From Actinomadura sp. WMMA1423 (GTDB lineage Bacteria > Actinomycetota > Actinomycetes > Streptosporangiales > Streptosporangiaceae), in the NCBI RefSeq assembly GCF_006547145.1, contig NZ_CP041244.1, positions 806,001 to 870,000 on the forward strand: a stretch of 64,000 nucleotides of DNA. Reading direction: 5' to 3'. This document shows positions 36,468 to 46,049 of this stretch, one piece after another. Within the stretch, counting starts at the first letter, position 1. Every line of letters starts with the position of its first letter. The notes below the pieces were generated by a model that had not been told where the DNA came from, ran no database searches, and worked only from the letters and a program-made list of their open reading frames with translations. A program made the position numbers and the translations under genes.

Positions 36468-37235
36468 ATGCGAACTGCCAGACGACCGTTGATCACCCTG
36501 CTCGGCACCACCCTCACCGCTATCTCCGCGGTGAGCGCACCCGCGGCGGCCAGCGCCCGGGTTCCCAACCCCACAACTCCGTATAAATGGGGGGTGGTCT
36601 ACCGGAACACGACCGGCTCCCCGAGCGCCACTCTGCGCTACGGACCGTACGGGCGTCCGACCAGCAGTCCTTCGGCTCAGCAACCACCGCCCTACGGCCT
36701 GGGAAGCCTGGGAATCATCGTGGGCAGCGGCACAGATAAGATCGAATTCGGGAACGAATCGGACTTCGCCGGAATACGGCTCGCCGACATCAACATACTG
36801 AGGTACTGGATAAACGCCGGGATGGACGACCTGACCGGCATCGCCTTCCCCGGTATCACCATAGAGATCGACCCCAAACTGAATCCGGCCGTGACCTACT
36901 CGAGCCTGAACTACGTGCCGACGGCCTCCACCAGCCCGTCGGCCCCGACCCCGGTCAGGTACGTCTGGCAGCGCTACGACGCCACCACGTCGGGGAGCGC
37001 CTGGTTCGCCACGGGGAGCACGGGCACCACGATCGGCTGCACTCCGGTGAGCCCGTGCTCGTTCGCTGATCTCAAGACCAAGCTCCCGAACGCCGAGATC
37101 ACCTTGAGTCTGGGAATCAGCAAGGGGAGGGACACCCCGTTCTACGGCGCGGTCGACTCGCTCCGCTTCAACAACCTGGTCTACGACTTCGAATTGAACG
37201 GAGTCCTCACGAAGGCGCCGCTGCCGACGTCCTGA
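36468..37235 (+). CDS. Secreted hypothetical protein
   Basis: 255 residues from ATG 36468 with an AAGGGGAGAAG site 2-8 bases before. The N-terminus MRTARRPLITLLGTTLTAIS, AVSAPAAASA is a Sec signal peptide with cleavage near residue 31. The mature part is rich in Ser, Thr, Pro, Gly and Tyr, with Asn/Asp, likely beta-sheet; one Cys pair (IGCTPVSPCSF) could form a disulfide. There is no recognised domain. Its GC content and codon choice are lower than neighbouring genes, a sign of separate origin. The role is unknown. Confidence 0.75.
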   Translation: MRTARRPLITLLGTTLTAISAVSAPAAASARVPNPTTPYKWGVVYRNTTGSPSATLRYGPYGRPTSSPSAQQPPPYGLGSLGIIVGSGTDKIEFGNESDFAGIRLADINILRYWINAGMDDLTGIAFPGITIEIDPKLNPAVTYSSLNYVPTASTSPSAPTPVRYVWQRYDATTSGSAWFATGSTGTTIGCTPVSPCSFADLKTKLPNAEITLSLGISKGRDTPFYGAVDSLRFNNLVYDFELNGVLTKAPLPTS

Positions 37236-37243
37236 TCGCGGTT

Positions 37244-37275
37244 CTCTCTCGTCGTCCACGTGGATGACGAGAGAG
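37244..37275. terminator. Terminator between the secreted protein and the WD40 gene
   Basis: A 32-base inverted repeat: CTCTCTCGTC against GACGAGAGAG with the symmetric centre TCCACGTGGA and one G-T mismatch. It lies between two converging genes, 9 bases after the left stop. Confidence 0.8.
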
Positions 37276-37365
37276 CGACCAGGTCCTCTGCGGTCCAACT
37301 CGCCGTCGTCACAGGCGTTCCGGGGGCATCGGGGAAGTTGAGGCGGTCACGGGTCGAGGCGCCGT

Positions 37366-39969
37366 TCAGTCATCGGTGGCGGGCGGGAAGTCGAAGTCCC
37401 ACGCCATCTCCCACACCCACATGCCCGATCCGAGGTCGGTGGTGGCCAGCAGGGTGCCGTCCCGGCTCAGCGCCGCACTGTAGAGGGGCGCGCCATGGCC
37501 TTCCAGCGTGCGCAGGCAGCGTCCGGAGCCGATCTCCCACACCCGGACCTGCCGGTCCTCGCCGGTGACCGCGAACGTCCCGTCGGCGCTGAGGGCGAAC
37601 ACGCTGAGATAGTTCGGGATCGCCAAGGTGGTGACGATTTCGCCTGTGTCGGTCCGCCACACGTGCAGCGCGTCCCGGTCGGGTGACGCGCCGAGCCTGC
37701 CGTCGGCGCTGAAGGCGACGGGGGTGTCCAGCCCGCCGCTCGCCCCCTGGCTGAGGAAGGAGTACCGGAGTTCGCCGGTGTCCACGTCCCAGGCGCCGAC
37801 GAACAGGCCGTGCGAAACGAACAGGGTTCGGCCGTCCGCGCTGAAGTCCAGGCGTTCGCCGTGCGGACGCGACCGCAGCGTCCACGCGGGGAGGTCCTCC
37901 CCCAGCGGCCACAGATGGATCTCGTTCTGGTCGGACGGGCCGCCGAAGCGGTTCGCCTCCGGGTGCGTGGCTCCGAGCGTGGCCCCGTACCGGCCGTCCG
38001 GGCTGAGCGCCGCCGCGTGGACGCCGCCGCCGTGCGCCCGCCACTCGCGCAGGACGCGGCCCGCGGGCAGGTCGCGGAGACGGAGGCCCCCGGTCTGGTC
38101 GCCGATCAGGATCCGGTCGCCCACCGGGTTCACCGCGAACGCGCTGATGGCGCCGAACTCGTCGGTGAACAGGCGCTTGACACCGGTTTCGAGGCTCAGC
38201 TGGCGGATCGTTCCCGAGGACGTCAGGACCAGCAGCAGCATCCCGTCAACGGCGAACCGGATGTCCCTGGCGTTGCCGCCCTCGCCGCGGTCGAAGGTGT
38301 GCAGCCGCTCCCCCGCGGCGACGTCCCAGACGTCCACCTCACCGGTCCACCGGCCGGTCGCCGCGATGAGACCGTCCTCGCGCAGGGCCAACGTCGGGGG
38401 CTGCGTGAACTCGCTGTGCGCGTCGTAGGAGTACAGCGGCGACGCGCTGAGCAGGGTGGACCTGCGGCCGTGCTCGCCCACCCGCGCCCACGCCGCCCGC
38501 AGGTCCGGGTGAAGGCCGAAGCCGGGCATCCGCTGGGCGGACCTCAGCGCCTCCGCCGCGGCCGGGTACCGGCCCCGGCTCGCGAGCTCGTCGGCGCGGT
38601 CCATCAGATCGCGGAACACGTCGTCCGCGCGGGTGAGTTCGCGGGCCGACCGCGGCCGCGCGTAGTACCAGGGGGCCTGGTAGCCGCCGGTGGGAAGCGA
38701 CCGCACCGCGACGCGCCCCCAGGGCAGTCCGACCACCGCCGCCCGGCCGTCCGCGCTGACGTCGAGGGAGCATGCCCAGCCGGCGTCGGACGGCAGTTCC
38801 CGGTCGAGCGTGCGCACGCAGCGGCCGGTCGAGGCCTCCCACACCTGCACCTGGCTGCCGCCGTCAGCCGAGGTCACCGCGGTCGGCCCGGCCGCGGCGA
38901 GCGCGACGTCCTCCACATGCCGCCATGCGTGCGGCACCTCGCTGACCACGGCGCACCGCCGCGCGTCCCACAAGGTGAGGGGCCCCTCCCACCAGGCGAC
39001 CAGGGCGTATCGCGCGTCGGCCGACACTCCGCCGACGTCCATCGCGCTGGTGTGGACCGGTCTGCCGTGCAACGTCCCTCTGACGGGTCCGGCCAGCGTG
39101 CCGACGCACTGTCCGCCTGCCACATCCCACGAGCGGACCGTGCAGTCGTGGTCCCCGCCGAACGAGCCGGACAGGGCCCTGCGGCCGTCCTGGCTCAGCG
39201 CCAGAGATGTGACGGGTCCCGCATGTCCGCGCAAAGCGGCGACGCAGTGCGCCTCACCGCTCTCCCACACTTGGATCGTGCCCTGCGCGGACCCTGTCGC
39301 CACGTAGCGGCCGTCGCCGCTCACGGCCACGATCTGAGCGTCGTTCACCGCAGGCCGACTCCACTGCCGCCGGCCTCGCTTGAGATCCCACAGTTCGACG
39401 GTGCCGTCCTCCAGGAGAGCGGCCCCGAGCGCGCCGCCCGCGTCCATCGCCAGGGCGGCGACCGGCCGCCCGCGCTTCGCCAGTGTGCGCGGTCGCCGGC
39501 CGGAACCGGTCTCCCACAGCAGCAGCCTGCCCGTCCGATCGCCGGACAGGAGGAGGCCGCCGTCCGCGCTGACCGCCACCGCGGAGACGTCGTCCTCAAG
39601 GCGGGGGCTTTTCCGGTTCCGGCCGTCGAGGTCGGCGTGGACCCGCGGCGGACGGCGCTCCCATTCGGCCAGCGCCTCGGCGGCGTCCGGGGAGGCGGGA
39701 TCGGCGGCGACCGCTTCCCGCAGCAGTTCGCCGGCCCGCTCGTGATCGTGCCGCTCCAGTTGCACCGCACCCAGCAGAAAAGCGCCATGTCCCGCCTGGC
39801 CGGCTCCGGACGCGGCCAACGCGGCCTCGATGTTGGAGACGACCTCCTCGCCGGTCTCCTGGCCCGCCCGCCATCGGTGCAGGCCGAAGTTGTAGACCGA
39901 CGGCAGGTGGTACGGGTCGGTGCCGACCGCCCGCCGCCACAGCTCCTCGGCCTCCTCGGTCCGGCCCAC
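37366..39969 (-). CDS. Two-propeller WD40 repeat protein coupled to brxHI
   Basis: About 867 residues from GTG 39969. The N-terminal 100 residues are TPR-like (VGRTEEAEELWRRAVGTDPY, GLHRWRAGQETGEE). Then come about seven WD40 blades (VSADGGLLLSGDRTGRLLLW, AVSGDGRYVATGSAQGTIQVW, ALSQDGRRALSGSFGG), a helical linker near residues 420-500 (ADELASRGRYPAAAEALRSA), and a second set of about seven or eight blades ending in MWVWEMAWDFDFPP. It begins 4 bases after the brxHI stop, so it is read with the BREX operon. The TPR-like start looks cut short, as if a longer gene (for instance a kinase-TPR-WD40 protein) lost its front. Scaffold or sensor role is an inference. Confidence 0.8.
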   Translation of the reverse strand: MGRTEEAEELWRRAVGTDPYHLPSVYNFGLHRWRAGQETGEEVVSNIEAALAASGAGQAGHGAFLLGAVQLERHDHERAGELLREAVAADPASPDAAEALAEWERRPPRVHADLDGRNRKSPRLEDDVSAVAVSADGGLLLSGDRTGRLLLWETGSGRRPRTLAKRGRPVAALAMDAGGALGAALLEDGTVELWDLKRGRRQWSRPAVNDAQIVAVSGDGRYVATGSAQGTIQVWESGEAHCVAALRGHAGPVTSLALSQDGRRALSGSFGGDHDCTVRSWDVAGGQCVGTLAGPVRGTLHGRPVHTSAMDVGGVSADARYALVAWWEGPLTLWDARRCAVVSEVPHAWRHVEDVALAAAGPTAVTSADGGSQVQVWEASTGRCVRTLDRELPSDAGWACSLDVSADGRAAVVGLPWGRVAVRSLPTGGYQAPWYYARPRSARELTRADDVFRDLMDRADELASRGRYPAAAEALRSAQRMPGFGLHPDLRAAWARVGEHGRRSTLLSASPLYSYDAHSEFTQPPTLALREDGLIAATGRWTGEVDVWDVAAGERLHTFDRGEGGNARDIRFAVDGMLLLVLTSSGTIRQLSLETGVKRLFTDEFGAISAFAVNPVGDRILIGDQTGGLRLRDLPAGRVLREWRAHGGGVHAAALSPDGRYGATLGATHPEANRFGGPSDQNEIHLWPLGEDLPAWTLRSRPHGERLDFSADGRTLFVSHGLFVGAWDVDTGELRYSFLSQGASGGLDTPVAFSADGRLGASPDRDALHVWRTDTGEIVTTLAIPNYLSVFALSADGTFAVTGEDRQVRVWEIGSGRCLRTLEGHGAPLYSAALSRDGTLLATTDLGSGMWVWEMAWDFDFPPATDD

Positions 39970-39973
39970 CCAC

Positions 39974-42064
39974 TCAACGCGACGGCATGAGGAAGCGATG
40001 CGGCTCACCGAGGACCTGCGCGGCGTGCTCGAGGTCGGCGAGGCGGACGGCGAGCGTGGCCTCCGCCATATGGCGTGGCAAGGCCGCGGAGAACTTGAGC
40101 CCGTGCACGGCGCGGCCGTCCACCTCGGGCAGGACGAGGTGGTCCGCCAGCGCGGCGACGGCGGAGCGCCATCCGTCGGGACGCAGGTCACCACGAAGCC
40201 GGATATGGCCGGGGTCGATGCGCTGGGATTGGTCCGCGAGGTCGCCCAGGGTCGCCTGCAGGGTGGCGTTCGTACGGTCGCCCGCCCACGTCCACCAGCG
40301 CAGATCCCCGGACGGGCTGCGGCTGATCAATGTCCCGCCGGGATGGACAGAGAAGTCCAGGTCGTCACGGATGGCGGCGAGGGCGGCAGTCGCACGGCGG
40401 GTCATCATGACGGGCGGGTCGTCGCCGAGCAGGACGTCGCGCGCCGCACGCGCCAGCTCGAAGGACACGAGGCCGGTGCCGGTGCCTATCCAGCCGGCCT
40501 TGCCACCGCCGTCGGCCGGCTCGACGTGGCATCGGCGGCGCTTCCAGTCGATCCATGTGACGCGCCAACTGTAGCCGCCGAGGAGCAGGAGCCGAGGCCC
40601 GGTGACGCGTTCGGTGAGGAGCATAGGGTCGGCGCGGCCGACCTCGGTGCGGCCGCTGAGGACGGTGAACTCGGGCGCGGCGGTGAAGACTGCGGTGAGG
40701 TCGCGGAAGTGGATGCGGCCGAAGCGCTTCTCCGCCTCGGGGCCGATGAAGAGCATGCCGCCATCGGAGTCGAGGTACCCCTGTTCCACCAGGTGGCGGG
40801 CGATGGGCGCGGCCGAGGCCCCGAACGGGCCGAGCCCTCCCCACCATTCGGGCCACAGCCTCTCCCCCACCTGGTGTTCCTGAAGGCAGAGGGCGAGAAG
40901 CTGCTGGGCGGCGATGTGGCGCGGTTCGGGCGGAGGGGCGATCGGCTCGACAAAACCGCGGCTCCACTGCAGCAGGAGGGCGGCGGCTCGCAAGACGTCC
41001 TCACGCTCCAGGGCGAGGAAGAGGCAGTTGCGGCGGGTGCCGAAACGGCGACCCGCGCGGCCGAGACGCTGCAGAAAAGCGGCGACGGTGGGGGGTGAGT
41101 TGATCTGTATGACGCGGTCGAGGTCGCCGACGTCGATGCCCAGCTCGAGGGTGGACGTGGCGACAATGACGCAGTCGCGTGCCTCCGCGAACGCCTCTTC
41201 CGCGCGGCGGCGTTCGTCCAGAGAAAGGGAGGCGTGGGAAAGGAAGGTGGTGACACCGAGGGCGCGCAGCGCGGCGCCGAGCTGCTCGACGATCCGCCTG
41301 GAGTCGCAGAAGACGAGGCGTTTCTCGCCCCGGTTCAGCGCCGAGATCACTTTGGCCGCGTTCTCCACGGAGCCGACGTGGTCGAGTTCGACATGGGGTT
41401 CGGGGGCTGGCCCCGCTTCGGGGGCGACGACCTGGCGTGGTCGGTGCGTTCCCGATCCCTGGAGCCAGCCGAGCAGATCGCCGGGGTTACCCACGGTGGC
41501 TGAGAGGCCGATGCGCTGGAGCGGCCGCCCCGCTACTCGGGTCAGCCGTTCCAGAACGGCGATGAGATGCCACCCGCGGTCGTCGCCGGCGAACGCGTGC
41601 ACCTCGTCCACCACGACGGCGCGCAGGCCCTCGAACAGGCGGTCATGGTCGACCTTCGTGCTGACGAGCATCGATTCCAGCGACTCGGGAGTGGTCAGCA
41701 GGATGTCGGGCGGATCGGCGATGATGCGCTGGCGGCGCGGCTGAGAGACGTCGCCGTGCCACAGGGCGACCCGCCGCCCGAGCCAGGCGGCATAGGTCTC
41801 CAGCCGGGGCAGCAGGTTGTTGAGAAGGGCTTTGAGCGGGCACACGTAGAGGACGGAGAGGCCCGTCCACTTCTGCGCGGCCATCGCCGACAGGAGCGGG
41901 AAGATCGCGGCTTCGGTCTTGCCGCCCGCGGTCGGTGCGAGAAGCAGCGCGTCCGTCCCTTCGAGGACGGGTTCCAGCGCGGCCTCCTGAAGGGGGCGGA
42001 GGGACGGCCAGCCCAGCACGTTGACGATGTGGTGCGCGAGGGACGGGTGCAGTCCGTCCATCAC
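39974..42064 (-). CDS. brxHI: BrxHI, Lhr-like superfamily 2 helicase of BREX
   Basis: 696 residues. Motif I APTAGGKTEA near residue 43, DEAH-box variant VVVDEVHAFAG near 150, SAT motif GLSATVGNP near 185, and C-terminal helicase domain motifs TSTLELGIDVGDLDRVIQIN and FLQRLGRAGRR near 300-340. The length and Lhr-like arrangement match BrxHI, the helicase subunit of BREX type 2 and 6. It overlaps brxD by 4 bases (ATGA) and is followed by the WD40 gene. It should act on DNA in the phage-exclusion complex. Confidence 0.93.
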   Translation of the reverse strand: MMDGLHPSLAHHIVNVLGWPSLRPLQEAALEPVLEGTDALLLAPTAGGKTEAAIFPLLSAMAAQKWTGLSVLYVCPLKALLNNLLPRLETYAAWLGRRVALWHGDVSQPRRQRIIADPPDILLTTPESLESMLVSTKVDHDRLFEGLRAVVVDEVHAFAGDDRGWHLIAVLERLTRVAGRPLQRIGLSATVGNPGDLLGWLQGSGTHRPRQVVAPEAGPAPEPHVELDHVGSVENAAKVISALNRGEKRLVFCDSRRIVEQLGAALRALGVTTFLSHASLSLDERRRAEEAFAEARDCVIVATSTLELGIDVGDLDRVIQINSPPTVAAFLQRLGRAGRRFGTRRNCLFLALEREDVLRAAALLLQWSRGFVEPIAPPPEPRHIAAQQLLALCLQEHQVGERLWPEWWGGLGPFGASAAPIARHLVEQGYLDSDGGMLFIGPEAEKRFGRIHFRDLTAVFTAAPEFTVLSGRTEVGRADPMLLTERVTGPRLLLLGGYSWRVTWIDWKRRRCHVEPADGGGKAGWIGTGTGLVSFELARAARDVLLGDDPPVMMTRRATAALAAIRDDLDFSVHPGGTLISRSPSGDLRWWTWAGDRTNATLQATLGDLADQSQRIDPGHIRLRGDLRPDGWRSAVAALADHLVLPEVDGRAVHGLKFSAALPRHMAEATLAVRLADLEHAAQVLGEPHRFLMPSR

Positions 42065-43410
42065 AGGTCGAGCTCCACCTCGTCTGCGCTGCCGGCACGG
42101 AGCGTGGAGGCAGCGGCGTTTCGTTCGACCTCGCTCAGCTCAGATGAGGCCAGGGTGAGCTGGTAGTCGCGGCGCGGGTCGAAGCCGTCCAGGTAGTCGA
42201 CGCGGTCGAGGACGTCGGCGACGAGCTTGCGCAGGAAGACACGGGGTGCAACGCCCACCTGGCCGCCCAGCCCGCCGGTGACCGCCTTGGCGAGTTCGGA
42301 GATGTAGGCGTCATCGACAAGGGCGGCGACCCGGTCGGGGTGACGGGCGCCGGAAGCGAATAGATCGCGGACGGTGCCGCCTAGTTCCACCAGTTTGGGC
42401 AGGTCGAACCCGCTGAGGCGGAGCTGGACCGCGCGCGGTGAGTCGAAGCGCGGGTCGGTGGAGAAGTCGGTGGCGAGCCGCTGCGCGAGCGGGGGGAGTC
42501 GCTGGGCTCCCTGCTGCCCGTCGAAGAACGCCGGCGTCCCTGTGATGACGAGGAAAAGGCCGGGGAAGCGTCCGCCGTCCACCTCATCGATGAGCTGCCG
42601 CAGCGCGTTGAGAGCCTTCTCCCGCACGTCAGACCGCACTCGCTGAAGCGTCTCGATCTCGTCAAGGACGACCAGCAACCCCGGATGGCCGCAGTCGCGC
42701 AACACGGTCAGCAGCCCCTGTAGGAAGCCGAGTGCGCCGAAGTGGTCGAGGGGACCCTTGATACCCGCGGCGTGCTTGGCGGACGCCGCGACGTTCGGCT
42801 GGCCGCCCACCCAGGCGAGCAGCGCCTCGGCGGTGGCGTGTTCGTCGGCCAGCCGCGCCTTCCGGTAGCCGCGCAGCGCGGACGCGAACATCGGGGTGGT
42901 GCGGGCGACGTCCGCGAGCCGCCGCTCCATCAGCTCGTCGACGCCGGCGGCGAGCGCTGCCAGGTCGGGCTGCCCGTCAGTTCCGAGCGGGACGGTGCCC
43001 GCCGCGAGGACCTCTTCCTCCAGGGTGAAGAACCATGCCTCCACGACGTCGCGCAGCGCGCTCGGCGGGTAGGAGGCGGTGGTCAGCCGTTCGATGACCC
43101 GCCGGTAGACGGTTTCCAGGCGGTGCAGCGGGGTCTCGGCCTCGGAGATCTGGATCTCGGCGGCGGCCATGCCGCGGCGCTTGGCGCGCTCGGCAAGCCA
43201 GCGGGTGAAGAACGTCTTGCCGGACCCGTACTCGCCGCGGATGGCCTTGAACACCGCGCCGCCGGAGACGGCCGTGGCGAGTTCGTCGTCGACGGCGGTC
43301 TCGAACCGCCCGAGGCCCACCGCGAACAGGTCGAGGCCCGCCTGCGGGACGGTGCCGCGGCGCAGCGCGTCCACGACCTCGCGGCGCCGGGCGGCGCTGA
43401 CCGCGGCCAT
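42061..43410 (-). CDS. brxD: BrxD, BREX ATP-binding protein
   Basis: 449 residues, P-loop ATPase of the BREX BrxD (DUF2791) family. Walker A RGEYGSGKTFFTRWLAERAK near residue 58 and Walker B GLLVVLDEIETLQRVRSDVR near 235, followed by a sensor-like region LVITGTPAFFDGQQGAQRLP. BrxD occurs with BrxHI in type 2 and 6 systems. It starts at the last base of the pglZ stop (TGATG) and overlaps brxHI by 4 bases. Confidence 0.92.
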   Translation of the reverse strand: MAAVSAARRREVVDALRRGTVPQAGLDLFAVGLGRFETAVDDELATAVSGGAVFKAIRGEYGSGKTFFTRWLAERAKRRGMAAAEIQISEAETPLHRLETVYRRVIERLTTASYPPSALRDVVEAWFFTLEEEVLAAGTVPLGTDGQPDLAALAAGVDELMERRLADVARTTPMFASALRGYRKARLADEHATAEALLAWVGGQPNVAASAKHAAGIKGPLDHFGALGFLQGLLTVLRDCGHPGLLVVLDEIETLQRVRSDVREKALNALRQLIDEVDGGRFPGLFLVITGTPAFFDGQQGAQRLPPLAQRLATDFSTDPRFDSPRAVQLRLSGFDLPKLVELGGTVRDLFASGARHPDRVAALVDDAYISELAKAVTGGLGGQVGVAPRVFLRKLVADVLDRVDYLDGFDPRRDYQLTLASSELSEVERNAAASTLRAGSADEVELDL

Positions 43411-46049
43411 CAGCCTCCACCCCCGAGGAACTGTTCGCGCAGCAGCGGCAGGTCGAGGGCGACGGTGCGGCCGCCGTCGGTGACGGCGAGCACCTGGTAC
43501 CCGTCGACGTTGAGGAACTTCGCCACCGTCGAAACGTATCCGTGCATGCGTGCGGGTAGCTGCCCGGCGCGCTGGGCCGCGACCGGCAGCGGCAGTTTCC
43601 CACCGGCTCCGGCGAGCGCGTCGACCAGCGCAATGAGGCCGGAGTCGTCGACGGGGGCGCGGGTGTGCTGCTCGCGCTGCGCGGCGAACAACTCGGAGGC
43701 GACGACCCGCGCGCCGATGCCGTCCGCCTTGTCCGCCTCAGCCAAGCGGCCCGAGGTGGGTACGTCGAACAGCGGCTCCTCGGCGCGCTTCCTTGCGGGC
43801 TTCGGGGTATCGGCTTGCTCGGGAGGGGTGAACGGAGTCCACCACACGGGTTCGTGCATGGCCGGGCTGTAGGTCTCCCACCCTTCCGGCACGAGCCGTT
43901 CGGACGGGACGAGAACCACGATCGGTACGACCATCTCTGCGAGGGAGACGCCGCCGTGGTAGCCGCCTTTGCGTGCGTTGTAGCGGATGCGGCTGTTCCA
44001 CGGGACTACGACCGCGCCGCCAGGCGCGAGCACCCGATGGCCGGTGATGGTGACCTCGCCATCGCCCGGTTCCCCGGTCCGGTACCGGGCCGCCTCCGCG
44101 CGCACGGTGATCAAGGCGTCGCCGCGGTCCAGGACGTGGCCGTGGTCGGAGGTGAGGACGACAGGGCGGCCCGCGCGCCAGGCGGCCTCCAGCAGCCGGT
44201 CAAGGCCGGCGATGCCGCTCGGGTGCCAGTCGGCGCGCCCGTCGGCGCGGCCCTTGTCAAGGCTGTCGTCTACGGCGTTGAGGACGACGCCGACGACGGT
44301 CCCGCGGTCGGCGACGGCCGCCTTCACCTCGCTGCTGAGGCCGTCCCTCACATCGGCCTTGTGGAACAGCCGTGTCGTGCGGGTGCCCCAGAAGTCGCGA
44401 AATCCGCGCTCCTCGTCAGCCTGCTGCCCAGCCCGCAGCTCCCCGCTGAGCAGCGTCGTGCGGGAGAACGCGGTGATGGAGGGGACGGTGGCGAGCGCGC
44501 CCTCGCGTCCCTGCGCGCGCCGGCCCGTCTCCGTCCACCGGCCGGCGCCGGTGATCTCGGCGGTGACCGCACCGGCGATCGCGGCGGTCATCCCGTCAAG
44601 AACGACGATCAGCGGGGCGGCTTGCTCCGCGACGGGGCGGGCGATCGCCTCAAGCAGGTTCTCCACCAGGACGAGTTCCTCGGCGCTGCCGGAGACGCTG
44701 CTCCACGCGGCGAGCCGCTCGGCGAATTCCCGGTCGGACGCATCCCGGCGGGCTTGGACGGCGTCGAGCAGCCCGCCGAAGGCGTCGTCACCGGCATCCC
44801 GGATGCCGGTGACCGCACGGTCCACCCAGGAGCCGTCGCGAACGTGCCGGTCGACGTGCTCACGGAGCGACCCGGCCGGTTCGGGGTCCCGCGCCAACCA
44901 CCGGACGAGGCGCGCCGCCATCTCGGCCGCCTGGGTTTCCTCGGTATGGGCGCGGTGCAGATGGTGGTCGGTGAGCTCGGCGAGCGCCCGGTCCATTTCC
45001 GCCACATCGGCGGGCAGCGGGTCGGGCACCGCCGCCGCGACGGCATCGGTCAGCACACGCAACCGCAGCCGGTATCCGGCCTCCAGGACACGGCTCCCTC
45101 CGGCGAGGTCGCCCGCCTGCAGGTCGTCGAGCAGATCCTGGGCCCGCAGCAGGACGGCGTCGGCCCGGAGCGGATCGGCTTCGATCCGGCGCAGCAGCAG
45201 CGATTCACATGCCTCGGCGAACACGGTCAGCGCGGGCTCGGCGGGCAGCGCCCCACCGAACAGCCGCTCGGCGCGCACCCGCGCGGCCAGCACCGCCTGC
45301 CGTCGTTCCTTGCGGGCGAACAGGATTCCGGCGACGAGACCGACGGCGACGGCGTCGGTGGCGTGCCCGGCGCGGACGAGCCGGAACAGCACGTCCGCGA
45401 CAGGGCCGGCCGTGCGGGCGAGCCAGTCGGCGATGCCGGTCTGCTCCTCCTCGGCGAGCGCGGTGAAGCGGGACACGGCGGCGATGTCCTCGGCCCATTC
45501 CAGGAGGCTCGCGGCGTCGGTGGCGCCGCCGGTGCCGAGCCGCGCCGAGGCGACCGCGCCGAGGGCGGTGTCGTAGTCGAGCAGCGCGCCTTTGACCTTC
45601 GGCCACCCGCCGTCCGGCTGCGTCTCGAGCAGCGCGTCCGACACCCAACCGTTGTCGGGCCCGGTGAGGCGCGGGTCCAGCATTTTCGCGCCGAAGGCGT
45701 GCCGTACCAGGTCCCAGCGGTTGACGGCGACGATGTCCTGGCCGATCGCGTGCGCGAGCAGGGAGTCGCCGAGGTCCCGTCGTTCGGAGGGCGACAGCAC
45801 CACCAGGTAGTCGGTGTGCTTGGCCGACACGGCGTCGAGGACGGCGAGCAGCGTCCCGCACGGCACGACCTGGACGGTCGCCCCGTCAACGTCGAAGGTG
45901 CCGGGACCGTGCCACTGCGGGGCGGCGCGCAGGAAGAGTGTGCCGCCGTCTGGATGGCGGCGCCTGGCCCGCCGGATCTCCGCGGTCACGATCCCTGGAG
46001 TGGCGACCGGCGCGGCCCGCCTCGCCGGGGCCACCGCGGAGCCGGTCAC
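43410..46049 (-). CDS. pglZ: PglZ, BREX alkaline-phosphatase-fold protein
   Basis: 879 residues. Metal-site residues of the alkaline-phosphatase superfamily appear as PLIVVLDGMTAAIAG (near residue 485), VGVVLNAVDDSLDKG and VVLTSDHGHVLDRGDA (near 650), then YHGGVSLAEMVVPIVVLVPS. The Ala-rich N-terminal half is typical of PglZ in type 2 systems. PglZ is universal in BREX. In Streptomyces the Pgl toxicity balance involves PglX methylation and PglZ. It overlaps pglY (ATGA) and brxD (TGATG). Confidence 0.93.
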   Translation of the reverse strand: MTGSAVAPARRAAPVATPGIVTAEIRRARRRHPDGGTLFLRAAPQWHGPGTFDVDGATVQVVPCGTLLAVLDAVSAKHTDYLVVLSPSERRDLGDSLLAHAIGQDIVAVNRWDLVRHAFGAKMLDPRLTGPDNGWVSDALLETQPDGGWPKVKGALLDYDTALGAVASARLGTGGATDAASLLEWAEDIAAVSRFTALAEEEQTGIADWLARTAGPVADVLFRLVRAGHATDAVAVGLVAGILFARKERRQAVLAARVRAERLFGGALPAEPALTVFAEACESLLLRRIEADPLRADAVLLRAQDLLDDLQAGDLAGGSRVLEAGYRLRLRVLTDAVAAAVPDPLPADVAEMDRALAELTDHHLHRAHTEETQAAEMAARLVRWLARDPEPAGSLREHVDRHVRDGSWVDRAVTGIRDAGDDAFGGLLDAVQARRDASDREFAERLAAWSSVSGSAEELVLVENLLEAIARPVAEQAAPLIVVLDGMTAAIAGAVTAEITGAGRWTETGRRAQGREGALATVPSITAFSRTTLLSGELRAGQQADEERGFRDFWGTRTTRLFHKADVRDGLSSEVKAAVADRGTVVGVVLNAVDDSLDKGRADGRADWHPSGIAGLDRLLEAAWRAGRPVVLTSDHGHVLDRGDALITVRAEAARYRTGEPGDGEVTITGHRVLAPGGAVVVPWNSRIRYNARKGGYHGGVSLAEMVVPIVVLVPSERLVPEGWETYSPAMHEPVWWTPFTPPEQADTPKPARKRAEEPLFDVPTSGRLAEADKADGIGARVVASELFAAQREQHTRAPVDDSGLIALVDALAGAGGKLPLPVAAQRAGQLPARMHGYVSTVAKFLNVDGYQVLAVTDGGRTVALDLPLLREQFLGGGG

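Noticed and set aside
36096..37298. 400-residue minus-strand frame over the secreted protein
   Set aside because: Shadow of the plus-strand gene, which has a clear signal peptide and ribosome site.
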